From: Bacteroides sp.
Lineage (GTDB): Bacteria > Bacteroidota > Bacteroidia > Bacteroidales > Bacteroidaceae
Assembly (NCBI GenBank): GCA_030151885.1
Contig: JASLCG010000003.1
Location: 1-64,000 of the forward strand
Direction of reading: 5' to 3'
DNA length: 64,000 bases
Below the pieces are notes generated by a model. That model was not told the origin of the DNA, ran no database searches, and saw nothing but the letters and a program-made list of their open reading frames with translations. This document shows positions 9,464 through 18,904 of this stretch, one piece after another. The position numbers and the translations under genes are program-made. Positions within the stretch are counted from its first letter, which is position 1, and each line of letters starts with the position of its first letter.

Positions 9464-10387
9464 ATGAACATAGATTTCCCGCCTCCGTCCAAAGGAAAAT
9501 ATAACAATGCAGGCAGTAGTCGACAGCTTGCCAATTACCTCGAACACGAAGATTTAGAACGTATGGAAAAAGGAATTTATACCGAAGGCTTCTTCAATCA
9601 GACAGAAGATAATCTGTATAAAGCAGATGTAATTCAAGATATTGCCAGCAATATTGGTCAGTTGTTGAAGACCGATGCCAAATTCTATGCGATACACGTC
9701 AGTCCCTCAGAAAAAGAGCTTAAAATGATGGGGCAGACGGAGCAAGAGCAAGCCGAAGCAATGAAGCGATATATTCGAGAAGTTTTTATTCCCGAATACG
9801 CCAAGAATTTCAACAAAGGATTGTCCGAAGAAGATATAAAGTTCTATGGCAAAATTCATTTTGACCGCGATAGGTCATATAACGAACTGAATATGCACTG
9901 CCATTTGATTGTCAGCCGGAAAGACCAATCAAATAAAAAGAAGTTATCGCCACTTACTAATCACAAAAACACAAAAAATGGAGCAATCAAAGGAGGCTTT
10001 GATAGAACGAACTTATTTCAACAAGTAGAAATAGGATTTGATAAGCAATTCGGCTATCAACGGGATTTACAAGAAACATTTGTGTATTGTAATACGATGA
10101 AGAACGGTAGTATAAAAGACAAATTGCAGATGCAAGAGAAAGAAATTTCCATTGCAGAGGAAAAGAAAATGAATATTGAAGCCGGAAAACAAATATCCGA
10201 GTCTGACGTCAGTACGTCAATACAACAGCAAACCAGTACGTCAGTAAATCATTCAATCAATCTTGATGGTGCAGCTTCTCTGTTTTCCATTCTTCCCTCT
10301 GCTGCGGATATTGGCAATGCCAATCCCGAAGAGGAACAACCACTAAGAAAACCCAAGAAAAAGAAGAAAGGTCGAAGGATAGGGTAA
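9464..10387 (+). CDS. BtgB-like relaxase (DUF5712-type mobilization protein)
   Basis: The 307-residue protein carries the relaxase metal-binding signature MHCHLIVS with H145 and H147, preceded by IHFDRDRSYNELN. The N-terminal region (SRQLANYLEHED) is typical of the Bacteroidetes BtgB/DUF5712 group. It would nick one strand at oriT and pilot it into a recipient through a mating channel supplied by another element. The C-terminus ends in a Lys/Arg-rich tail after a low-complexity Ser/Thr/Gln stretch. Confidence 0.88.
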   Translation: MNIDFPPPSKGKYNNAGSSRQLANYLEHEDLERMEKGIYTEGFFNQTEDNLYKADVIQDIASNIGQLLKTDAKFYAIHVSPSEKELKMMGQTEQEQAEAMKRYIREVFIPEYAKNFNKGLSEEDIKFYGKIHFDRDRSYNELNMHCHLIVSRKDQSNKKKLSPLTNHKNTKNGAIKGGFDRTNLFQQVEIGFDKQFGYQRDLQETFVYCNTMKNGSIKDKLQMQEKEISIAEEKKMNIEAGKQISESDVSTSIQQQTSTSVNHSINLDGAASLFSILPSAADIGNANPEEEQPLRKPKKKKKGRRIG

Positions 10388-10704
10388 TGAATTCCTTTTT
10401 CATTTGGCAAACAAAGGTATATTCCAAGAATAAAACGTCAACACCAAGCCGCAAGCGGTTTTAGAAGATTTCTTCCTTTTCGTTCCAAAAAGAGTAAATC
10501 ACCTAAAAGTGTTGTCTTATTTATTCTTTCCATAGAAGAGGTGTTTACAAAATGTAAAAGGGGAAAATATATAAGTGTTTGATTTGCAGCTGTAGAAATG
10601 CTGAGAATTGGGAAGGCTAAAGATTAGGTGTTATCTGGATTTACATCATAATATCTCATATTTTTCACTATATTTGCAAAAATAAATTTGTAAGAAATCC
10701 TCAA
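10388..10704. other. Intergenic region between relaxase and cargo operon 2
   Basis: There is no supported gene here. CCGC-AA-GCGG followed by TTTT (10449-10462) and GAAGA-TT-TCTTC (10464-10475) could form a weak terminator after the relaxase gene. A 15-bp palindrome TTTACA-AAA-TGTAAA lies at 10544-10558 and could be an operator. A consensus -7 box TATATTTG at 10669-10676 faces the XRE gene. Confidence 0.6.
10669..10676 (+). promoter_or_regulatory. Putative -7 box of cargo operon 2
   Basis: TATATTTG matches the Bacteroidetes -7 consensus TAnnTTTG exactly, 28 bp before the XRE start codon. No convincing -33 TTTG is seen at the usual distance, so the promoter may be weak or regulated. Confidence 0.5.
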
Positions 10705-10911
10705 ATGAACCGGATAAAAGAAATCCTTTATGAAAAAGGGATAAAGCAGACTTGGTTGGCAGAACAACTTGGCAAGAGCTTTAATATGGTGAATGCTTAT
10801 GTACAAAATCGGCATCAACCTCCAATGGAAGTGTTGTATAAAATTGCGGAAATACTGCAAGTGAGTGTTAGGGAATTACTAGTGGAAAATAAAAAGGCAA
10901 ATAAGGAATAA
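10705..10911 (+). CDS. Small XRE-family transcriptional regulator
   Basis: The 68-residue protein is little more than a Cro/CI-type helix-turn-helix: IKQTWLAEQLGKSFNMVNAY makes the two DNA-binding helices and a short hydrophobic C-terminus follows. It heads a tight operon; the next gene starts 8 bp after its stop. Such small regulators often repress toxic or costly defence genes, so it may autoregulate the whole block. The palindrome at 10544-10558 is a possible operator. Confidence 0.88.
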   Translation: MNRIKEILYEKGIKQTWLAEQLGKSFNMVNAYVQNRHQPPMEVLYKIAEILQVSVRELLVENKKANKE

Positions 10912-10919
10912 GAATACCA

Positions 10920-13900
10920 ATGAAACAATACATAGAACAACTCAAAAAATATTGGGAATCAAACGACTTATCATTCATTGCTACATTGACTAAAATAAAT
11001 GATAATCATGGCTACTTCAATAATTTCATAAATCCAAAAAATAAAAAAAGATTATTTTATCCAACTTTCGATGGTATAGAAATTATGGATAGACGTATTT
11101 CGTTTTTTTATGGAAATGTTCAAGATATGAAAAGCGACGACTATTATAAAGTACAATTAGAATATACTAATAACCCCAAAGGGAAAAATAATCCTTATGC
11201 TCTTAAAATCAAAAATGTTACTTCTTTAAGTCAAGAAAAAATAAAGGAATTTCTAAAAGACGTATTAAATAAAGAAATATATTATGGTTATTACACAAAA
11301 AAGAGTGATACTTTCGCCTTGTTTGAAAATGTGATGCATTCTGATACCGGTTCAATTTTGTTGAAAAATAGAGAAATACTAAATGTCTATGTCGATCCCA
11401 AGATTCTATTAGAAGAAAAATCATATTATTCGTTTTCAATAAAAGAGAATTCAGGGAAGTTGCCAAGTGTCATTCCCAACACGATTAAACCACTAAGAAT
11501 AAATCCATACAAAGATTTTATTAGATTGAGATTTGAAAGACTAAATAATCCTGAGGCAAATAAGATGATAGCGAATCTTATGCGTGAAATTGGCAAAGGA
11601 ATGTACTCCTCAAAGCAACGCATGATTTTTGAATTATTGCAAAATGCAGATGATGCTCCTGGAAAAGAAAAAGTAGAATTCCATATTGATATAAGTGGAG
11701 ATTACTTCTTTGTCATGCACGATGGCGCTCCTTTCAATAAAGATGATGTAGAAGCAATTACAAGTGCTGCTGAAAGCACTAAAAGAGGAGACAGCAAAAA
11801 AACAGGTTATAAAGGTATTGGTTTTAAATCTGTTTTTACTGATAGCACCGAGGTCTGGTTGAAATCTGGAGGTTATCAATTTGCTTTTCTTCGCAATAGT
11901 TCACACTTTGATAATTTTGATAATTTTTATTTTAGTGGAGAACGCTATACGAAGTATCCTGAGTTATTGGAAGAAGATAAGCTAAAATATAGAAATCAGC
12001 GATTACGCTTTAATGGTTCAACAGATATTCCTTGGCAAGTAATTCCTATTTGGCAAGAAGATTTGCCAAACGAATTTAACGATAGTAATTTTAATAATTT
12101 TAATAATCCGGTTCAATTTGCATTAAAACTTGGAGAAAGAAACATTGAAGATTATAAAGTAGCAATTGACAACATCACCAAACGTCCACAGTTCCTGTTG
12201 TTTTTAAGGAACACTTCAAAATTCAGATCTCCCAAAAATGGAGTTACAGTTCTTAGAGAGGATTCTGGAACTATTATAAAAATAATCAAATCCAAGAGAG
12301 ATGAACAAAGTCAAATTCATTACTACACTAAACAAACCTTTGAAAATATAGATGTTTCAGACGAAGCTTTTGCCCAATTAAACATAGGCTTAAGAAAGCA
12401 ATCAAAAATTAATGATTATAATGAGGTAACGTATTACTTTACAGATTTAGAAGGTCGAGAAATTGAAACAATACCGCCTAAATTAGCTTCAGCTAATGAG
12501 ACTGAAATTTCATTTGGTATTTTATTGATAGATGATAATATTTCACCTGAACAAGAATATTTAGAAGGACTCCCTAAATACTCCAGTTTATTTACATATT
12601 TGCCAATGGAGGATACTCGGTTTCAACTCCCCTTCTTGGTTAACGCAGATTTCGTTCCTTCATCAGACAGGCAACGTATTCAGGGTGACAACCTTTGGAA
12701 TAAATACATAATGATTAAGGTAGCAGAGAAGCATGTAGAGATTTTAGCATTCTATGCTTTGGAATTTATCAAAGACATTACCTTAAACAGTTCATACCTA
12801 TCATTATTACTAAAGAACCTATTGCCGGAAGATGAAACAGCGCAACATATAATAGATAGTTACAATAACAAATATCTGGAACATCTGAAAAGTCAAGAAA
12901 TTGTTGTAAATGACAATAATCAAACACAGTTGTTAGCGGATACAATTTTAGATGACTCCGGGTTGATAGAGCTATTCGGTCACGACATGTTCTATAAAAT
13001 AATAGAGACGGACAAGAGACTACCGCATTCAAATCTTGAAATCAGCTACATAAAAGATTACGATTACTTAGGTGTCGAGGTAATTGATTTAGAGCAATTG
13101 GCGAAACAAATCACTCCTGAAATCTGCGAGAATTTGGGAGTGATAATTGCACAAAAATCGCTGTATCATACGTCGGAGTTACTAAAGTGGTTAAATAAGC
13201 TGGTTAAATACATTCCAGATGATTTTGGAAAAATTCCTTTCATAGTGCACAGCAATGCTTTATTCTCTTTGGAGCGATTAGTTGATGAAGCAGATGCTTG
13301 GTTAATAAATGAGAATACTTCACAATATCAAGAACTTTTTAAAGAATTAGGCTACCATACTATTAACTTAAACCTTGATAAATATTCAAACATTAAGGAA
13401 TATCTGCATACGTTCAGAGGCTATTTAAACGACAAAACCTTAGCCTACGAACGAATTGCTTCAAGTTCGAAGCTTTCAAACTTACCTATTGCAACAAAGC
13501 TCTCATTGATTGATTTTCTGCAAAATAGTACATTTATGGCAGGTATCGGTCAAACGAGATATTTTAGTGAATTAGAACTGTTTATTGATGAGTGCGGCAA
13601 GGCTCGAGCATTGCGACAATTACTTGGTCGCCAAGAATCTTTGGAGGTGAATAGCATTCTTAAATTCAGAATTACAGAAACCGAATATGCTAATCTTCCG
13701 GATTCCTTAAAAAAGGAATTAATAGCTAAAAATAAAATATTTACGTCTTTTATTTTTGACGAGGAGTTGTTTAATGAGTGGTCCCTGCAGTTCGACTCTG
13801 AGAATATCAGCGATTATGTTACTGATTTGAAAACTATGTATACTTGGGTAGAAAATACCGATGAAATTTCAAGTGCCGATTGGGCCTCAATCACTTGGGT

Positions 13901-16541
13901 ATATATAGACGATGAAACAAGGTTTATGCCCACAGATAAAGTCTACTGGTCAAGTGCTTTTGACACACTTTCGACTGACAATTACGAGACAATCAAGTCT
14001 TTATTGCACGGTTCAACTGTAAAGACACTTCCTCTTCAGGCTTGTGGCGATATAATACACTCCTTTAAATTAAAAACAGAAAATAGTTCTGATATAGACT
14101 GGACAAAAGTCAAGGAACTTGATGTGATTGTAGCCAATACATTGCTAGATTGGATGGAAAATGATGGAAACTTTAGCGACTTCTTTAAAAAATATACGTT
14201 TAAAGTCAATGAAAATGGACTTTACTTTATTCAAGAAATTGAAGATATACATCTTTATGATGGTTCAGACACAAAAATAGGAGAATATATTCAATCCATA
14301 GAAAAACTTTCTTCTTTATTTATCGAGTTTGATGAAAATTTATGTAGTGAAGACCGTAACAAAATTGGATTGCTTCAAGGAGATAAATTGTTAAAGGCAA
14401 TAATTGATTCAGGAGCTTATGATCAATCACTTGCAGTTCATCTTCCTGTAAATACATCATCCGTGCTACTTCAAAAGTTTATTAGTAATTTGGATGAGCT
14501 TAAGTTAAAAACAACTATTGAGTACAACAGCAGTTCACCTGAACATTTAATTATTAATCACCTTTTAAGAAGCGTTGAAGATATTAATGCAATACCCACT
14601 GAACTTCAAAATGCAATAGAATCTCTGAGAAGCAAAATTACGATTAATGATAATCCTCTTGCAAATTACAGCATAAGCGATCGCGTTTCTTTCGGAACAA
14701 AAGAAGATAGAAAGTTATTAAGATTGTCAGATATTTTAACAGAGTTTCGGGGGGACTCTGACGAGTTGGAAAATGTTAAAGAATCATTTACAGGTATAAC
14801 TCAAAAGGAAAAATTGAGAAAACTCATTTTCAAAACAATACCTTTAAAAACTGAAACTATTCACTCTAAAATAGAAGCAGAAAACACATCTCATTATTCT
14901 ATCTATCAGGTTGTTTTCATGTTACTTGACAAGGCTTATGGTGGAAAAAGGAATTGGAAGAAAATGCATTTTGATGATTACTACAAAACACAAGGGGATG
15001 AAATCCAACTTCAAAAATCATATCAATTATTTCTGGATATAATATTTGAATTAGATTTTTCTGAATTATCAGATTTTGATGATTTGCTTATAGAGAATTG
15101 TGTAGACAAGAATTTTGCTGTTGAAGCTGAATTTATGCCAGATTGGTTAGAAAATTGGATAAATAAAAATCAAGTGAAAAGACTGGCATTTATTTCAAAA
15201 CTTGGCTATAATGGAATAACCAGCCCAATTGTTGAATTAAGAAAGGCTGCCGTAGCAGAAAAGTTTGATAATGTTACTGTGATTGGTCACTATGCTAAAG
15301 CCAAGCAGAATACTCAAGTTATTTGGAATACTATAAAATGGCTTTCAAATTATAGTTCTGAAATTATTACTCGTAATATCGAACTAATAACACAGATAAA
15401 TGATTTCATAACACTTTCTGCAAATAGTTCGACATCAATAATTATCCCAATTATAGAATCTATAAGTAATGATGGAAATAGGGTATATAATTTGAAAAGT
15501 GTAACTATTAAATCACATCTGTATTTTCTTCAGAAGAATGAAGAATTTGAAGCTTCAATTTTCGCAGCACTCAAAAGAGAGAATGAGAACTTAATATTTA
15601 TTGATAATGCTTGCGGCAAAATGTCTGCGCATTTCAATGTTGAAATTATCAAACTCTCTGAAAATATTAACATCGATTTACTTCAAGTAAATTCAAAACT
15701 CTGGGATGAGCCATTCTATAAAAAATGGGAATATTACAGTAAATATCCGATATATATATATGAAGGAGAAGAAATTCCCTATTTAAGAACTTATAGAGAT
15801 ATCATCATCAATGAATTCACAAGAGGCTTAAATGTCGATATTAATAGTAAATTTTATTTATCAAGGCGATTAAAGACTGACATATTAAATAATTTACCTC
15901 CAAGTTTCCCCGCTAATATAGTAACCCAATTAAAAGAATGGCACTATAAAACACTTCAAAATGAGTCTCTCCTTGATGAAGACTCTTTCGACTATAAAGA
16001 AGATATAGACCGATTATTACAAGATAGATTAGGTATTTCAGAGGAAGCTCAAAAACAAGAAAGTGGAAATGCTAAAACGCATGCAGTTTATTTTTTAGAT
16101 GAAAATGGATATGATGTTTCAAATGTGAATAATGCAGGGGCAGCACTCACCAACATTGTTGACCCTAGCGGAAACTTAGTAAAATGTGTTGTTCGCAGTG
16201 CAAAGGGAGGATTATTATATTTAGATAAAGAGCATTGGGATATGCTTGAAGACAACCTGACGTACTTAATAGTAATATACCCAGGGAACAGTCCAAGGTT
16301 ATTTAAGGACAGAGTTGAACTATTAGAGGAGGAGTTGGCTGAAAATATCTTGTTTAGAGTTCCAAACAACAAGTTTGCTTCTGAAATTGACGGGGTATTT
16401 AATGCTTTAGAGTCAGAGTCTCACTTAATACTAGTAACAAGCGAGAAAATGAAAGAGAGCTTGTTTTCTAAACTAAAGAAAAAAGGAGATGTTAACAAGG
16501 AAGAAAGTGTCGCAATAGGCGGTGATGATTTTACATTTTGA
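10920..16541 (+). CDS. Sacsin-like GHKL ATPase, giant protein with DUF3883-like C-terminus
   Basis: The protein has 1873 residues. After about 200 unassigned residues comes a sacsin-type Hsp90-like ATP-binding fold: the N box IFELLQNADDA (E238, N242, D245), the G1-like DGAP at 268-271 and the G2-like GYKGIGFKSVF beginning at 296. About 1200 mostly helical residues follow without motifs I know. Residues about 1718-1830 resemble the DUF3883 (NO VEIN C-terminal) fold, but the expected E-x-K is replaced around CVVRSAKGG, so it is probably not a nuclease. It lies 6 bp before the helicase-PIN gene, which suggests a two-protein machine with the GHKL protein as sensor or switch. The role is inferred; defence is the likeliest. 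Confidence 0.8.
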   Translation: MKQYIEQLKKYWESNDLSFIATLTKINDNHGYFNNFINPKNKKRLFYPTFDGIEIMDRRISFFYGNVQDMKSDDYYKVQLEYTNNPKGKNNPYALKIKNVTSLSQEKIKEFLKDVLNKEIYYGYYTKKSDTFALFENVMHSDTGSILLKNREILNVYVDPKILLEEKSYYSFSIKENSGKLPSVIPNTIKPLRINPYKDFIRLRFERLNNPEANKMIANLMREIGKGMYSSKQRMIFELLQNADDAPGKEKVEFHIDISGDYFFVMHDGAPFNKDDVEAITSAAESTKRGDSKKTGYKGIGFKSVFTDSTEVWLKSGGYQFAFLRNSSHFDNFDNFYFSGERYTKYPELLEEDKLKYRNQRLRFNGSTDIPWQVIPIWQEDLPNEFNDSNFNNFNNPVQFALKLGERNIEDYKVAIDNITKRPQFLLFLRNTSKFRSPKNGVTVLREDSGTIIKIIKSKRDEQSQIHYYTKQTFENIDVSDEAFAQLNIGLRKQSKINDYNEVTYYFTDLEGREIETIPPKLASANETEISFGILLIDDNISPEQEYLEGLPKYSSLFTYLPMEDTRFQLPFLVNADFVPSSDRQRIQGDNLWNKYIMIKVAEKHVEILAFYALEFIKDITLNSSYLSLLLKNLLPEDETAQHIIDSYNNKYLEHLKSQEIVVNDNNQTQLLADTILDDSGLIELFGHDMFYKIIETDKRLPHSNLEISYIKDYDYLGVEVIDLEQLAKQITPEICENLGVIIAQKSLYHTSELLKWLNKLVKYIPDDFGKIPFIVHSNALFSLERLVDEADAWLINENTSQYQELFKELGYHTINLNLDKYSNIKEYLHTFRGYLNDKTLAYERIASSSKLSNLPIATKLSLIDFLQNSTFMAGIGQTRYFSELELFIDECGKARALRQLLGRQESLEVNSILKFRITETEYANLPDSLKKELIAKNKIFTSFIFDEELFNEWSLQFDSENISDYVTDLKTMYTWVENTDEISSADWASITWVYIDDETRFMPTDKVYWSSAFDTLSTDNYETIKSLLHGSTVKTLPLQACGDIIHSFKLKTENSSDIDWTKVKELDVIVANTLLDWMENDGNFSDFFKKYTFKVNENGLYFIQEIEDIHLYDGSDTKIGEYIQSIEKLSSLFIEFDENLCSEDRNKIGLLQGDKLLKAIIDSGAYDQSLAVHLPVNTSSVLLQKFISNLDELKLKTTIEYNSSSPEHLIINHLLRSVEDINAIPTELQNAIESLRSKITINDNPLANYSISDRVSFGTKEDRKLLRLSDILTEFRGDSDELENVKESFTGITQKEKLRKLIFKTIPLKTETIHSKIEAENTSHYSIYQVVFMLLDKAYGGKRNWKKMHFDDYYKTQGDEIQLQKSYQLFLDIIFELDFSELSDFDDLLIENCVDKNFAVEAEFMPDWLENWINKNQVKRLAFISKLGYNGITSPIVELRKAAVAEKFDNVTVIGHYAKAKQNTQVIWNTIKWLSNYSSEIITRNIELITQINDFITLSANSSTSIIIPIIESISNDGNRVYNLKSVTIKSHLYFLQKNEEFEASIFAALKRENENLIFIDNACGKMSAHFNVEIIKLSENINIDLLQVNSKLWDEPFYKKWEYYSKYPIYIYEGEEIPYLRTYRDIIINEFTRGLNVDINSKFYLSRRLKTDILNNLPPSFPANIVTQLKEWHYKTLQNESLLDEDSFDYKEDIDRLLQDRLGISEEAQKQESGNAKTHAVYFLDENGYDVSNVNNAGAALTNIVDPSGNLVKCVVRSAKGGLLYLDKEHWDMLEDNLTYLIVIYPGNSPRLFKDRVELLEEELAENILFRVPNNKFASEIDGVFNALESESHLILVTSEKMKESLFSKLKKKGDVNKEESVAIGGDDFTF

Positions 16542-16547
16542 GATATC

Positions 16548-18896
16548 ATGGTAACCAAGGAAGATCAAATACAATTTTATATTGAAGAGCTTAAGGAATT
16601 AGAGTTTTCCGTTAAAAGAACCTTTAATGCTACAGGGCTTTCATTATTTCAAAATGGAGATATTTATGTAGGTCAATATCGGGGGATTGATGAAAAAAGA
16701 GGAAATATATTTGTTGATATTCCTACTGGCAAGCAACACCATGCTCCACGCCTTGATCAAAAACTGACTTGCTTCACTTTAGAACCCGGCTTCGAACGCC
16801 CCTCAAGTTGGAATAATCTAACTTATTTGGATTTGCTTAAAGACCGAAATCGAACTGATACAAAAATTGTGGATTATATTCCATCGAAGAGAGATGGTTG
16901 GATTACAATGCTTATTAGAGAAATGGATGCTGAGTTTGTAGAGAGTTTACAATACAATCAAATATTGGCATTTGGTCCTACAATTCCACCATTCGAATAC
17001 CTACAAAATTTGAAAGATTTTAGTGAGGCATTTAATAATGAAGGGAATGAACTTTGGGAAAAAATACTAAGTTTTAAGTATACCTTAAGCACAGGGATTA
17101 ATCCTAAATTACTTACTGAGGATATCGATATTGCAAAAGAAATAATTGAAGAGGTTGAAAGAACAGTAGTTTATTTATTTCAAGGCCCCCCTGGTACAGG
17201 GAAAACGCATCAAATTGCAGATGTGGCCTCTCGCCTAGTGCTTGAAAATCATTCTGTCCTAATAACAGCTCTTACAAATAAAGCAGCTATTGAAGTTTGT
17301 GAAAAACCATTTTTTAGCAAGTTGTTCGAGGAACAACGGGTATCTAAATTGCCTATATCAATCGATGAGCGAAAAAAATTCCCTAAACTATTAAATGCAA
17401 AAGATCTTATAGCAACAAAGGGACATATTAATTTAACAACGTTTTATCAGTTTTCAAGAATCTGGGGAGAACAAACCCAATCTTATGATTATGTGATTGT
17501 TGAAGAAGCCTCCCAGGCATATTTGACGACTATTGCTGCAGCATGTAAGATTGGGAAAAAGGTTCTTGTAGTTGGAGATCCCAAGCAGATAGTACCTATT
17601 GTTACAAATAAAAATCATAGAATATTTCCAAATATTGATATGCTTATAAACGGAATGAATACATTGAGCCAAATTGCCGAATTCTCATTTAATAGAAAAA
17701 CGGAAACTCGTAGGCTTACTGAGCGTTCTACAAAATTCACGAATAATTTCTATCAGAATACTATACAGTCGAAATCTTTATATGAAAACATAAAGACTGA
17801 TATTGAAAAATTGGATAAATTGGCTTCACTAACTCATCCAATAGGCGGTCCCTCTTTGATCCTATTTTCTAATAAAACGAAGCACATATTGAACGAAATG
17901 CTCCTATTTTTAGTAAGAAGTATAGATGAACTAACGAAACTTAGCAGTAGCAAAATAGCAGTTTTAACTCCATATATAGAGACTCTAACATTTTTACAGC
18001 AAAACTTGAAATCTAAAACAAAATCAAGGAATTATCTTATAGAATCAGTCGATAGGGTGCAAGGGTTGGATGTTGACTATTGTTTTTACGTTGTCCCAAA
18101 ATCAAGTTCATTCTCATTTAACATAAACCGGTTTAATGTGGCCACAAGTCGAGCTAAAAAAAGCACATACATTCTTGTAGAAGAGGATTTTGATCGTTTT
18201 GTAAATCTTTCAAATGAAGTAGGCAATTATCTTTTGAGCTTAAAAAACGAGTTTTCATTTACAATCCATTTTGATTGTGATGAAGACAAAAGCAAAATAT
18301 CAATTACTTCAATTTCTAAGGTTGATTCCCTTATGATTCATGATAATTTTATGGAAAATAGTAAACATGAAAATATCGTTAATAATCAAACTGATGTAGA
18401 TAAATCACAGGGTAGTATCAATCTTAAGATTATAGGGAAAATAGACGTTTCCAAATTTGAAAAACAAAAAAAGGAAATTAAAAAAGACAAAGAGAATATC
18501 TATATTATAGACACGAATGTATTTGTAGATTATCCAGATATTATTTCAAAAATTGATAAGAAATACATGATTATTCTTTCCGCAAAAGTACTTGACGAAC
18601 TGGATAAACTGAAAATTTCTTTAAATGAGCCAGGCAAATCAAATGTGCAAAAAGCATTAAGGTCTATTAATCTAAATATGGACAAGCGAAAAATCAAAAT
18701 GGAAACAGCTGATTTGTCATTGTTGCCTGACGACTTCAATAAGAAATCTCCTGATAATTATATCTTTTCTGTTACTTTAAAATATAAGTCAGAGAACCCA
18801 ATTCTATTGACTTCTGATAATGGATTGCAAATAAAAGCAAAGGGGTTAGGTGTTACTACAATAGGATTGAAAGAATTTTTAAAACAATTGAAATAA
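16548..18896 (+). CDS. Upf1-like SF1 helicase fused to a C-terminal PIN ribonuclease domain
   Basis: The 782-residue protein has an N-terminal beta-rich region (about 1-190), then an SF1B helicase: motif I GPPGTGKT at 213-220, motif II VIVEEASQ at 316-323, motif III VVGDPKQI around 342-348, a motif V-like DRVQGLD and motif VI NVATSRAKK. Motif II has Glu-Glu where Asp-Glu is usual. Residues about 648-782 form a PIN domain: IIDTNVF with D655, VLDELDKLK with E684, SPDNY with D736 and TSDNG with D757, so the acidic metal site looks complete. PIN domains normally cut RNA, so an RNA-targeting helicase-nuclease is the simplest reading. It is the third gene of the operon and probably partners the GHKL protein. 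Confidence 0.85.
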   Translation: MVTKEDQIQFYIEELKELEFSVKRTFNATGLSLFQNGDIYVGQYRGIDEKRGNIFVDIPTGKQHHAPRLDQKLTCFTLEPGFERPSSWNNLTYLDLLKDRNRTDTKIVDYIPSKRDGWITMLIREMDAEFVESLQYNQILAFGPTIPPFEYLQNLKDFSEAFNNEGNELWEKILSFKYTLSTGINPKLLTEDIDIAKEIIEEVERTVVYLFQGPPGTGKTHQIADVASRLVLENHSVLITALTNKAAIEVCEKPFFSKLFEEQRVSKLPISIDERKKFPKLLNAKDLIATKGHINLTTFYQFSRIWGEQTQSYDYVIVEEASQAYLTTIAAACKIGKKVLVVGDPKQIVPIVTNKNHRIFPNIDMLINGMNTLSQIAEFSFNRKTETRRLTERSTKFTNNFYQNTIQSKSLYENIKTDIEKLDKLASLTHPIGGPSLILFSNKTKHILNEMLLFLVRSIDELTKLSSSKIAVLTPYIETLTFLQQNLKSKTKSRNYLIESVDRVQGLDVDYCFYVVPKSSSFSFNINRFNVATSRAKKSTYILVEEDFDRFVNLSNEVGNYLLSLKNEFSFTIHFDCDEDKSKISITSISKVDSLMIHDNFMENSKHENIVNNQTDVDKSQGSINLKIIGKIDVSKFEKQKKEIKKDKENIYIIDTNVFVDYPDIISKIDKKYMIILSAKVLDELDKLKISLNEPGKSNVQKALRSINLNMDKRKIKMETADLSLLPDDFNKKSPDNYIFSVTLKYKSENPILLTSDNGLQIKAKGLGVTTIGLKEFLKQLK

Positions 18897-18904
18897 GAGA
18901 TATT

